Origin: an uncultured Bacilli bacterium
GTDB lineage: Bacteria > Bacillota_I > Bacilli_A > RF39 > UBA660
DNA: 28,225 nucleotides
Direction of reading: 5' to 3'
Assembly: GCA_947632495.1 (NCBI GenBank)
Contig: CANRPL010000011.1
Coordinates: forward strand, 1-28,225
Shown: piece after piece, positions 1-6,449 of the stretch
Layout: each line of letters starts with the position of its first letter
Numbering within the stretch: position 1 is the stretch's first letter
Translations under genes and position numbers: made by a program
The notes under the pieces: model-generated
Seen by the model: only the letters and a program-made list of their open reading frames with translations
Database searches by the model: none
Told to the model about the DNA's origin: nothing

Positions 1-102
1 GAATTAATCGCTCCAATCGCAATTGAAAACGGAACTAAGTTCTCAATTCGTGAAGGTGGTAGAACAGTTGGTTCAGGTAACATTTCTGAAATTATTGAAT
101 AA
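1..102 (+). CDS. tuf: Elongation factor Tu, C-terminal end (partial)
   Basis: The first 33 codons up to the TAA encode the end of EF-Tu domain 3. They include IAPIAIENGTKFSIREGG, followed by RTVGSG and a final EIIE, the nearly invariant C-terminus of bacterial EF-Tu. EF-Tu is the GTPase that delivers aminoacyl-tRNA to the ribosomal A site. The rest of the gene lies left of the window. An intrinsic terminator follows 5 bp after the stop, so transcription from the left (often a str-type operon) probably ends here. Confidence 0.96.
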   Translation, partial: ELIAPIAIENGTKFSIREGGRTVGSGNISEIIE

Positions 103-107
103 AAATT

Positions 108-134
108 AAAAGCTTCTTAATGAAGCTTTTTTTT
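108..134 (+). terminator. Intrinsic terminator of tuf
   Basis: A 9-bp stem AAAAGCTTC / GAAGCTTTT (108-116 and 122-130) with a 5-nt loop is followed by a T run on the + strand. Confidence 0.9.
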
Positions 135-144
135 GCGTATATAA

Positions 145-170
145 ATAAAAAAAGTAGATTATTCTACTTT
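145..170 (-). terminator. Terminator of the femAB-type gene
   Basis: An 8-bp stem AAAGTAGA / TCTACTTT (151-158 and 163-170) has a TTAT-type loop and, on the minus strand, a T run at 153-145. The stop codon of the leftward gene (169-171) lies inside the stem. The hairpin is almost symmetric, so it could also back up termination of rightward transcripts. Confidence 0.85.
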
Positions 171-1425
171 ATTTTTTGAGTATCCGACGGATTGGTGAAG
201 TATTACGATATAGAGTATATAATGGATAACTTGTTACTAATTCAAAATCACCAGCATATTCGATTGCAAAGGCATTGAAATTTATTTTGAAATCAGTTGT
301 TCCTTTATATTTACTATCATCTTGCATAGTTGGATTAGTAATACCACCTAAATTAAATTCTTTATATCCTTCTTGAGCAAATTTTTCCATAAGTTTCCAA
401 ATAAGCAAGTGACGAGCACAAAGATGTTTATATTGTTGATCATAACCATCAAGTGTTAAATAAACTTGCCCACGATATTTAATAACCATAGCTGTGGCAA
501 TGGCGATACCATTAGGATAAGTACGTAGTAAATTAGTAGCGTATATCAATTGATTTTTTAAGCTAGCTAGTTTGTTATCTTCAGCAATCTTACGATTAAT
601 TAATTCACCACTAGCATTTCCTTGATTCTTAAATAGTTCATCGTTAAATGAATTACATACATTAACTTGTTTTTGATATTCAACTTGGGTATTTACAAGG
701 AATGTTTTAGTTTCAAGTTGAGCAAAATAGATATCAATTAAACCAGCTTTAGAAAAGCATTTATACATATCGGTAGCGAAAGTTTTACTAGTATCATTTT
801 GATCACGCATCTGTTCAACAATAAGATCGATATGGCTCTCATTTCCTTTATAGATACGGATTCCTGCTAAATCAGCTGATGTTATTTTTTCTTTAAAACT
901 TTCATGTAACTTATTAAACATCTCTTTAGTATTTTTTTCTAGAGGTGCAATCGCTACAAAGCGTGGTTTTAGTGCCTCAAAGAAATGGTTATATCCTAAA
1001 TGATAATATTTAAGTTTCTTTAAATTTTCAAATATTTTATCATAAGAGGGATTATTTGTTGTGGCTGTTGTATTAGGATCATATTTTGATTTAGCAATTA
1101 AAGGACATATTTTAATAGCCATAATATTACGTTTCTTAAGAAATTTCTTAATGGCGTTAGTAAATTGTTCTAATAATTCATAATTAGTATAATCAATTAA
1201 AAATCCTCTAGGAGCATAAGCATATTTAAATTTACTTAATTTTTCAACCAATATTAAAGAAGCGGCAACAACGTTGTTCCCATCATCATACATACCAACG
1301 TAGATTGTTTCGCAATTTTGATTTTCCATAACTTCACCATAGGCTGAAGTTTGATATATTGATGATAACATAAAAGATGAAGCAAATTTATTAAAGATAT
1401 CTTTTGAAATCTCCTTTAATTCCAT
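169..1425 (-). CDS. FemAB/FemX-family peptidoglycan aminoacyltransferase
   Basis: A 418-aa protein of the usual length for Fem transferases, which use aminoacyl-tRNA to add cross-bridge residues to the lipid II stem peptide on the inner face of the membrane. What is visible: the N-terminal GNAT-like half with YAPRGFLIDYTN near residue 70, a helical coiled-coil arm rich in Lys/Glu/Asn around residues 240-295, and a second GNAT-like half ending in LNLGGIT-type and YKGTTDFKINF motifs (near residues 355-385), characteristic of FemABX. The start is the ATG at 1425, with AAGGAG 8 bp upstream. It is transcribed alone: its own promoter lies at 1455-1483 and its stop is inside a terminator. The amino acid it adds cannot be read from the sequence. 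Confidence 0.9.
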   Translation of the reverse strand: MELKEISKDIFNKFASSFMLSSIYQTSAYGEVMENQNCETIYVGMYDDGNNVVAASLILVEKLSKFKYAYAPRGFLIDYTNYELLEQFTNAIKKFLKKRNIMAIKICPLIAKSKYDPNTTATTNNPSYDKIFENLKKLKYYHLGYNHFFEALKPRFVAIAPLEKNTKEMFNKLHESFKEKITSADLAGIRIYKGNESHIDLIVEQMRDQNDTSKTFATDMYKCFSKAGLIDIYFAQLETKTFLVNTQVEYQKQVNVCNSFNDELFKNQGNASGELINRKIAEDNKLASLKNQLIYATNLLRTYPNGIAIATAMVIKYRGQVYLTLDGYDQQYKHLCARHLLIWKLMEKFAQEGYKEFNLGGITNPTMQDDSKYKGTTDFKINFNAFAIEYAGDFELVTSYPLYTLYRNTSPIRRILKK

Positions 1426-1454
1426 CTTTACCAGCTCCTTTTCATCATTAATTA

Positions 1455-1483
1455 ATTATATCATATAACATACTTTTTGTCAC
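1455..1483 (-). promoter_or_regulatory. Promoter of the femAB-type gene
   Basis: On the minus strand, GTGACA (1483-1478), a 17-bp spacer and TATAAT (1460-1455), with a TG one base before the -10 (extended -10). It matches the sigma-A consensus well and lies 30 bp before the start codon. Confidence 0.75.
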
Positions 1484-1493
1484 TAATATGGAT

Positions 1494-1522
1494 ATAAAAA
1501 AAGAAATGAATAAAGTCATTTC
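1494..1522 (-). terminator. Terminator of the DUF1540 gene
   Basis: Minus-strand stem GAAATGA / TCATTTC (1503-1509 and 1516-1522) with a T run at 1502-1495. The TGA stop of the small gene is part of the stem. Confidence 0.8.
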
Positions 1523-1665
1523 CTCTTTTTATAGCTATCGCACATGGTAGCCTCTTTTTTTTCTTCATTTTCACAGCTACAAACTTTAATTTCATGTAAT
1601 TTACACATATTATCTCCACAATTGCAATGTGCACAATCATAGACATTACATTTTATCTTTTGCAT
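1516..1665 (-). CDS. Small Cys-rich DUF1540-type protein
   Basis: A 49-aa ORF beginning MQKIKCNVYDCAHCNCGDN, with eight cysteines (residues 6, 11, 14, 16, 21, 29, 31, 42). The layout is that of DUF1540, a short family common in anaerobic Firmicutes and presumed to bind metal: an N-terminal IKCNVxxC, a central C-x4-C followed by EIKVCSC, and a final C-DSY. The TGA stop sits in a terminator stem, which supports a real gene. A longer ORF in another frame (about 1461-1646) overlaps it but has no family-like features. The ribosome binding site is modest (GGTGAT). It is a single gene between two independent units, and the exact function of the family is unknown. Confidence 0.85.
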   Translation of the reverse strand: MQKIKCNVYDCAHCNCGDNMCKLHEIKVCSCENEEKKEATMCDSYKKRK

Positions 1666-1714
1666 TTTATCACCATTTATAGTATGAAACAAAAGAATTT
1701 AAATATGCTAATAA

Positions 1715-1743
1715 TTGAAAAATATAATGATGTATGTTATACT
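1715..1743 (+). promoter_or_regulatory. Promoter of the 1770 membrane-protein gene
   Basis: TTGAAA (1715-1720), a 17-bp spacer and TATACT (1738-1743), 27 bp before the chosen ATG. Confidence 0.7.
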
Positions 1744-1769
1744 ATTTAAAGAAAGTAGGAGAGATTGAG

Positions 1770-2558
1770 ATGAGTGATTTAAAAGAAAAAGAAGAACAAA
1801 CTCCAGATAAGAAAAAGGATAGTACTCCTAAGAAAAGAGTTAAAACAAGTAATAAAAAAGAAACTACTAATGCTACGCAATGTCCAAGGTGGGTATTTTG
1901 GCTATTATTTGTAATTGGCATTTTTTTAGTTGCAGCTTCTAGTTATGAACTAGGTGTGACAAAAGGTAAAGATGAATCTAAAAAAGAAGAAGAACCAAAA
2001 GTTCAAGTCTCTGGTGATGTTAATGAGGAAATGGTTGATGGTTTAGCTAAAGTTGCCGGTATTACAGGTACTGGCGAATATGATAATTATCTACAGCAAT
2101 TATTAGTAGATGTTAATGGTGTTGTTGATGAAGAAGTAGATAATACAACCAAAACATTGCTTCCATATTTTTATGCTGCTAACCATAATATGTTAACGAC
2201 TATAGATGGTAGTCAAAATTCTTTCTGTAAAAATGGTGTTGGTTTTTGCCAAGCATTAGAGAAAGGTAGATTTGCTTCTTTAGCTAGATTATATGGTGTA
2301 AGCGATGAAAATTCTACTTTATTTGACACTGATCATACTACAGAAGATTCTTATTTATATACTTATATAGCATCTCCAATGCAGGATATTTATACTCATA
2401 GTAATATGACAGCCAAATATGATGGTGAGGATATTGTCATAACTGATGATTTAACAATTAAAAATATTAGTAATGTAGTTACAGAAAAGAAAATGACATA
2501 TCGTTTCAAAATTGATGAGTTTGAAAATTATTATTTGTATTCTGTTGAAAGTAAATAA
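1770..2558 (+). CDS. Single-pass membrane protein with exported domain, function unknown
   Basis: A 262-aa protein that I do not recognise. It has a Lys/Glu/Thr-rich cytoplasmic tail (residues 1-40), one membrane segment (about 41-59, starting WVFWLLFVIG), an acidic linker, and an exported domain of about 170 aa with a close Cys pair (SFCKNGVGFC) that could form a disulfide. The ATG at 1770 is preferred over the in-frame ATG at 1734 because GGAGAG lies 7 bp before it and the 1734 start overlaps the -10 region. It has its own promoter and terminator. The layout (tail, TM, acidic linker, ectodomain) is the same as in the four paralogs that follow, but I see no clear sequence similarity in the ectodomain. 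Confidence 0.8.
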   Translation: MSDLKEKEEQTPDKKKDSTPKKRVKTSNKKETTNATQCPRWVFWLLFVIGIFLVAASSYELGVTKGKDESKKEEEPKVQVSGDVNEEMVDGLAKVAGITGTGEYDNYLQQLLVDVNGVVDEEVDNTTKTLLPYFYAANHNMLTTIDGSQNSFCKNGVGFCQALEKGRFASLARLYGVSDENSTLFDTDHTTEDSYLYTYIASPMQDIYTHSNMTAKYDGEDIVITDDLTIKNISNVVTEKKMTYRFKIDEFENYYLYSVESK

Positions 2559-2577
2559 GCGATTTATCGCTTTTTTT
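2557..2577 (+). terminator. Terminator after the 1770 gene
   Basis: Short stem AGCGA / TCGCT (2558-2562 and 2567-2571) followed by seven T residues. It overlaps the stop codon. Confidence 0.75.
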
Positions 2578-2627
2578 GCTAAATGACAAGTGACTGACAA
2601 GAATTGGTAAAATGCAATGTTAAGCAT

Positions 2628-2655
2628 TTGCTTTGTTTTTTATTAATAATATAAT
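2628..2655 (+). promoter_or_regulatory. Promoter of the paralog array (gene A1)
   Basis: TTGCTT (2628-2633), a 16-bp spacer and a perfect TATAAT (2650-2655), 24 bp upstream of the first paralog. Confidence 0.6.
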
Positions 2656-2666
2656 TAAAATAGTTG

Positions 2667-2888
2667 AGGAGGAAAAGAAATGCAAAATGATATGAATCAA
2701 GTACCACAAGGTACACCGGTATCACCAAATCCAAATTATGTGATGCCACCACAACCAGTAAATACCACAATAACAGTAGAAAAGAAGAAAGGTAATGGCC
2801 CAAAAATAATCATTATTATTTTAGCTATCGTTGTTGTAGCAGTCGCAGCTTATTTAGTATATGACAAAGTAATTAAGAAAGATGATAA
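2667..2888 (+). repeat. Direct repeat, copy 1 (5' part of A1)
   Basis: Bases 2667-2864 are identical to 4525-4722 (198 bp without a mismatch), covering the ribosome binding site and the first 62 codons. After one C/T difference (2865) identity runs on to 2888. The two copies are 1858 bp apart. Identity at synonymous sites here, against clear divergence downstream, points to a recent duplication or gene conversion. Confidence 0.95.
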
Positions 2889-3567
2889 AGAAAGCGGCGA
2901 AGTAGTAGAAAATGAGGAAGAACCAGATGATGGAGAAGTATTATCTGATGATGAAGCTCTTAAAATAGGTAATGAATTACTTGATTATGCTCGTGAAGAA
3001 TATGATGTAATATTTTCAGAATACCTTAAATTTGCTACAGCAGATGGCAAATATGACGATGAAAAATTGGTTGAATTAGATGATGATGAATCGGGTTATG
3101 AAATTACAAACTATGATGAAATAATGAGTCACTATGCTAAGGGATGTAAGCATATCTCATGGGATATTGATGATCCAAAGGCTAAAGAGGAATCTAGCGA
3201 CTGTGAAGAATTATTGCCTTTCGTAACAGAAAATGGTAAACACTATGTTTTAGCACAAGGTATCAGTAGCAATATACTTTTCGCTTATGCTGGTGATTTA
3301 AAGATAAAAAATAAAACTAGTAATGAAATTACATATACAATTGATTATGCTTATTGCCTAACTAATAATGATAAAGAGGATGCATTATACTATGATAATT
3401 TTGACGATACGAAAGATGAAAAATATAAAAATAAATGTGTTGTCAGTGATGAAAATGGTAACCGTACAGGTAAGTTAATTGATCCAACTGTTTATACTAA
3501 AGATTTTGTTATCGTCAAAGAAGATGGAAGTTGGAAAATTAAAACATATTATGATGATAATGAATAA
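2680..3567 (+). CDS. Tandem paralog A1: membrane-anchored protein with 4-Cys exported domain
   Basis: A 295-aa protein of unknown function. It has a Pro/Asn/Gln-rich cytoplasmic tail (1-40), a TM segment at about 42-61 (PKIIIIILAIVVVAVAAYLV), an acidic linker (65-90), then an ectodomain starting LSDDEALKIG. Landmarks of the ectodomain are the YEITNYDEIMSH block, AKGC, and the C-terminal VIVKEDGSWKIKTYY, the last resembling the final strand of NTF2-like or similar small alpha+beta domains (inference). Four cysteines, in AKGC, SDCEE, YAYC and NKC, are conserved in all four paralogs, so two disulfides outside the cell are likely. The ribosome binding site is GAGGAGG, 7 bp before ATG. The ectodomain is closest to that of B1 (3689), while the 5' end is nearly identical to A2 (4538). 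Confidence 0.85.
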   Translation: MQNDMNQVPQGTPVSPNPNYVMPPQPVNTTITVEKKKGNGPKIIIIILAIVVVAVAAYLVYDKVIKKDDKESGEVVENEEEPDDGEVLSDDEALKIGNELLDYAREEYDVIFSEYLKFATADGKYDDEKLVELDDDESGYEITNYDEIMSHYAKGCKHISWDIDDPKAKEESSDCEELLPFVTENGKHYVLAQGISSNILFAYAGDLKIKNKTSNEITYTIDYAYCLTNNDKEDALYYDNFDDTKDEKYKNKCVVSDENGNRTGKLIDPTVYTKDFVIVKEDGSWKIKTYYDDNE

Positions 3568-3593
3568 AAAGGATGATGAAAAGTCATCTTTTT
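3568..3593 (+). terminator. Terminator after A1
   Basis: GGATGA pairs with TCATCT around a GAAAAG-type loop, with AAA/TTT extension and a G-T wobble, ending in a T run. The same hairpin recurs after A2 (5424-5447). Confidence 0.75.
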
Positions 3594-3636
3594 ATATTTG
3601 CTTTACATGATGAAAATAAAAGCATAATCCTATTAG

Positions 3637-3665
3637 TTGAATTTTATTTTTCTATTTGCTAAAAT
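3637..3665 (+). promoter_or_regulatory. Promoter of paralog B1
   Basis: TTGAAT (3637-3642), a 17-bp spacer and TAAAAT (3660-3665). The same promoter is present before B2 (5493-5521) as part of the duplicated unit. Confidence 0.65.
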
Positions 3666-3688
3666 TAAAAATAGAAGGAGCGATGCTG

Positions 3689-4522
3689 ATGAATAATAAT
3701 ATGGGAATTGGCATGCCGACTAAAAAAAGTTATAATGCTGTAATAATTACAATATTAGCGGCTGTTGTTGTAGCAGTCGTAGCTTATTTCGTCTACGATA
3801 AAGTGATTAAAAAAGATGAAAAGAAAGATGATAAAGAAAGTGGCGAAATAGTAGAAAACAAGGAAACACCAGAAGATTCAGATGATGGGGAAGTATTATC
3901 TGATGCCGAAGCTCTCAAAATAGGCAAAGAATTGATTGATTACGCCCGCGAAAATTATGATGTAACCACCTCTAGTCACCTTAAATTTGCCACAGCAAAT
4001 GGTAAGTATGATGATAGAAAATTAGTAGAATTGTATTATGATGTATCCGGTTATGAAATTACGAATTATGATGAAATAATGAGTCATTATGCGAAAGGAT
4101 GTAAGCAAATCTTATGGGACATTAATAATCCAAAGGCTGAAGAAGAATCTCATGATTGTGAAGAATTATTGCCATTTACAACAGAAAATGGTAAACACTA
4201 TGTTTTAGCGCAAGGAATCAGTAGCAATATAGCTTTTGCTTATGCTAGTAAATTTAAAATAAAAAATAAAACTAGTAAAGAAATTACATATACAATTGAT
4301 TATGCATATTGTCTAACTACTAATGATAATGAGAATGCCGTTTACTATGATAATTATAACGATACTAAAACAGAAAAATATAAAAATAAATGTGTTGTCA
4401 CCGATGAAAATGGCAATCGTACAGGTAAGTTGATTAATCCAACCGTATATACGAAAAATTTTGTTATTGTTAAAGAAGATGAAACTTGGAAAATTAAAAC
4501 ATATTATAATGATAATGTATAA
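3689..4522 (+). CDS. Tandem paralog B1: membrane-anchored protein with 4-Cys exported domain
   Basis: A 277-aa protein. It has a short B-type cytoplasmic tail MNNNMGIGMPTKKSYN, a TM at about 16-36, the linker KKDEKKDDKESGE, and an ectodomain very close to A1 (shared YDEIMSHYAKGCK, HYVLAQGISSNI, YAYCLT, TGKLI-PTVYTK). The ATG at 3689 is chosen because AGAAGGAG is 8 bp upstream and the start aligns with B2; upstream in-frame codons overlap the -10 box. Only 15 bp separate its stop from A2, so B1 and A2 are probably cotranscribed. Four Cys are conserved. The ligand or role is unknown. Confidence 0.85.
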   Translation: MNNNMGIGMPTKKSYNAVIITILAAVVVAVVAYFVYDKVIKKDEKKDDKESGEIVENKETPEDSDDGEVLSDAEALKIGKELIDYARENYDVTTSSHLKFATANGKYDDRKLVELYYDVSGYEITNYDEIMSHYAKGCKQILWDINNPKAEEESHDCEELLPFTTENGKHYVLAQGISSNIAFAYASKFKIKNKTSKEITYTIDYAYCLTTNDNENAVYYDNYNDTKTEKYKNKCVVTDENGNRTGKLINPTVYTKNFVIVKEDETWKIKTYYNDNV

Positions 4523-4524
4523 AT

Positions 4525-4746
4525 AGGAGGAAAAGAAATGCAAAATGATATGAATCAAGTACCACAAGGTACACCGGTATCACCAAATCCAAATTATGTG
4601 ATGCCACCACAACCAGTAAATACCACAATAACAGTAGAAAAGAAGAAAGGTAATGGCCCAAAAATAATCATTATTATTTTAGCTATCGTTGTTGTAGCAG
4701 TCGCAGCTTATTTAGTATATGATAAAGTAATTAAGAAAGATGATAA
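4525..4746 (+). repeat. Direct repeat, copy 2 (5' part of A2)
   Basis: Identical to 2667-2864 over 198 bp, then one mismatch at 4723 and further identity to about 4746. Directly after this, A2 carries 12 extra bases relative to A1, an expansion of the Lys/Asp-rich linker (KKDDKKDDK). Confidence 0.95.
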
Positions 4747-5422
4747 GAAAGACGATAAAGAAAGTGGCGAAGTAGTAGAAAATGAGGAAACACCTGAAGA
4801 AACTCCAGAGCAACCAGAAAAAGATATTGAAACGCCAGAAGAGGGAACAGTCTTATCTGATGCAGAGGCTCTTAAAATAGGTAAGGAATTGTTTGAATAT
4901 ACAAGAACTTTTGCTTTTTTTGGAAGCGATTTAGTTAAATATGCTACTCCTGATGGCAAATATCCTGACGATGATCCTGTTGATTTAGGTGAAGATTATG
5001 GTGAGGGTTTTGAAATTACAAACTATGATGAAATAATGAGTCACTTTGCTAAAGGATGTAAACGTGTTGAATGGGATTATGAAAATCCTAAAGCCCAAGA
5101 AAAAGAGTTCACTTGTGATGGAGCTCCAGGTTTAGCTACCAAAAACGGTAAACATTATGCTATTGAAATGTATAGAGGAAGTAATACCTCATTTACTAAT
5201 ATGAGTGATTTAAAAATAAAAGAAAAAACAGCTAGCAAAATTGAATTTACAGTTGATTTTAGTTTTTGTCTAGATGATGATACTATCAGAAATGAAAGTG
5301 GCAAGTGTATTGTTACTAATACAGAAAAAGTAGTTGAACCAACAACTTATACCAAAACTTTCATTATTGTTAAAGAAGATGGAAGTTGGAAGATTCAAAA
5401 ATATTATAGTGATAATATGTAA
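4538..5422 (+). CDS. Tandem paralog A2: membrane-anchored protein with 4-Cys exported domain
   Basis: A 294-aa protein whose first 62 residues are identical to A1 (Pro/Asn/Gln-rich tail and TM). The linker is longer, with repeated Glu/Thr/Pro (ETPEETPEQPEKDIETPEEG). The ectodomain groups with B2 and not with A1: LFEYTRTFAF, FEITNYDEIMSHFAKGCK, NGKHYAIEM and WKIQKYYSDN are matched in B2. Four cysteines are kept (AKGC, FTC, FSFC, SGKC). The ribosome binding site AGGAGG is 7 bp before ATG, and the gene starts 15 bp after B1. Function unknown. Confidence 0.85.
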   Translation: MQNDMNQVPQGTPVSPNPNYVMPPQPVNTTITVEKKKGNGPKIIIIILAIVVVAVAAYLVYDKVIKKDDKKDDKESGEVVENEETPEETPEQPEKDIETPEEGTVLSDAEALKIGKELFEYTRTFAFFGSDLVKYATPDGKYPDDDPVDLGEDYGEGFEITNYDEIMSHFAKGCKRVEWDYENPKAQEKEFTCDGAPGLATKNGKHYAIEMYRGSNTSFTNMSDLKIKEKTASKIEFTVDFSFCLDDDTIRNESGKCIVTNTEKVVEPTTYTKTFIIVKEDGSWKIQKYYSDNM

Positions 5423-5423
5423 T

Positions 5424-5447
5424 AAGGATGACGAAAAGTCATCTTTT
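5424..5447 (+). terminator. Terminator after A2
   Basis: GGATGA and TCATCT arms with a CGAAAAG loop and a T run. It is a diverged copy of the hairpin after A1. Confidence 0.75.
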
Positions 5448-5492
5448 TTATATTTGATTTACAATATGAAAATAAAAGCATAATCTTATTAG

Positions 5493-5521
5493 TTGAATTT
5501 TGAATTTTTATTTGTTAAAAT
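5493..5521 (+). promoter_or_regulatory. Promoter of paralog B2
   Basis: TTGAAT (5493-5498), a 17-bp spacer and TAAAAT (5516-5521). It is homologous to the B1 promoter. Confidence 0.65.
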
Positions 5522-5543
5522 TAAAAAAGAGGGAGAGATGAAG

Positions 5544-6305
5544 ATGAATAATAATATGGAAACTAATATACCAGCTAAAAAAAGTTATAGTGCTGCAATA
5601 ATTACGATATTAGTTGTCATTGTTGTAGCATTAGTAGCTTATTTGGCATATGACAAAGTAATTAAGAAAGATGAAGTTAAAGATGATAAGGAAAGCGGAG
5701 AAGTATTATCTGACGAAGAAGCTCTTAAAGTAGGTAATGAGTTGTTTGAGTACACTTGGACTTTTGCTTACGATTTTGCAGGAGATTTAGTGAAATTTCC
5801 TACTTCAGACGGAGAATTTAGTAGTGATTTAGAATTAGTTTACCTTGATGAAGAAAATGGAAGCGGTTATGAAATTACAAACTATGATGAAATAATGAGC
5901 CATTTTGCCAAAGGATGTAAAAAGGTATATTGGGATTATCAAGATTCAAATACTAAAGAGGAAGAAATGGCCTGTGAAGAAGCTTTACCTTTAGTTACAA
6001 AAAATGGTAAACATTATACCATTGATATGTCTAGAGGTGGCAATACAAGTTTTATCAAAATGAGTGATTTAAAAATTAAAAGTAAAGAACCAGAAAAAAT
6101 AGAGTTTTCTATTGATTATAGCTATTGTATAGGAGATACGCAAACCGAAGATATTGCTAGTGAAAACAGCAAATGCTATGTTCTTGATGAAAATGATGAA
6201 GTTACTGATAAATTAGTTGATCCAACTACTTATACTAAGAATTTTATTATTGTAAAAGAAGACGGAAGTTGGAAGATTCAGAAATATTATAATGATAATG
6301 CATAA
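5544..6305 (+). CDS. Tandem paralog B2: membrane-anchored protein with 4-Cys exported domain
   Basis: A 253-aa protein with a B-type tail (MNNNMETNIPAKKSYS), a TM at about 16-36, a short linker, and an ectodomain most like that of A2 (GDLVKF, HFAKGCKKVYWDY, SFIKMSDLKIK, FIIVKEDGSWKIQKYY). The ATG at 5544 is preferred to 5538 (only 1-2 bp after GAGGGAGAG) and to the TTG at 5493 (the -35 box); the spacing to 5544 is 8 bp and it aligns with B1. Four cysteines are conserved (AKGC, MAC, YSYC, SKC). It is the last gene of the array and is followed by a strong terminator. Function unknown. Confidence 0.85.
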   Translation: MNNNMETNIPAKKSYSAAIITILVVIVVALVAYLAYDKVIKKDEVKDDKESGEVLSDEEALKVGNELFEYTWTFAYDFAGDLVKFPTSDGEFSSDLELVYLDEENGSGYEITNYDEIMSHFAKGCKKVYWDYQDSNTKEEEMACEEALPLVTKNGKHYTIDMSRGGNTSFIKMSDLKIKSKEPEKIEFSIDYSYCIGDTQTEDIASENSKCYVLDENDEVTDKLVDPTTYTKNFIIVKEDGSWKIQKYYNDNA

Positions 6306-6313
6306 ATAAATAT

Positions 6314-6340
6314 AAAGATGATGGTTTATCATCTTTTTTT
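6314..6340 (+). terminator. Terminator after B2
   Basis: 9-bp stem AAAGATGAT / ATCATCTTT (6314-6322 and 6328-6336) and a T run. Confidence 0.88.
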
Positions 6341-6392
6341 ACTGATATTAAAAAATTGCTTTTATTAATGTACTATATTTAAAATTTGCTAG

Positions 6393-6421
6393 TTGACAAA
6401 AATTTGTTTATAGTGTATAAA
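6393..6421 (+). promoter_or_regulatory. Promoter of topA
   Basis: A consensus TTGACA (6393-6398), a 17-bp spacer and TATAAA (6416-6421), 28 bp before the start codon. Confidence 0.85.
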
Positions 6422-6449
6422 TTATGAATAGACAAAAGGACGTGAGTAG

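Noticed and set aside
1461..1646. 61-codon minus-strand ORF
   Set aside because: It overlaps the DUF1540 frame and its terminator, has a low-complexity Lys/Phe/Ile composition and no ribosome binding site.
2667..4746. Insertion sequence or transposon as source of the repeat
   Set aside because: No transposase, terminal inverted repeats or target duplications; the repeat is simply the 5' end of paralogous genes.
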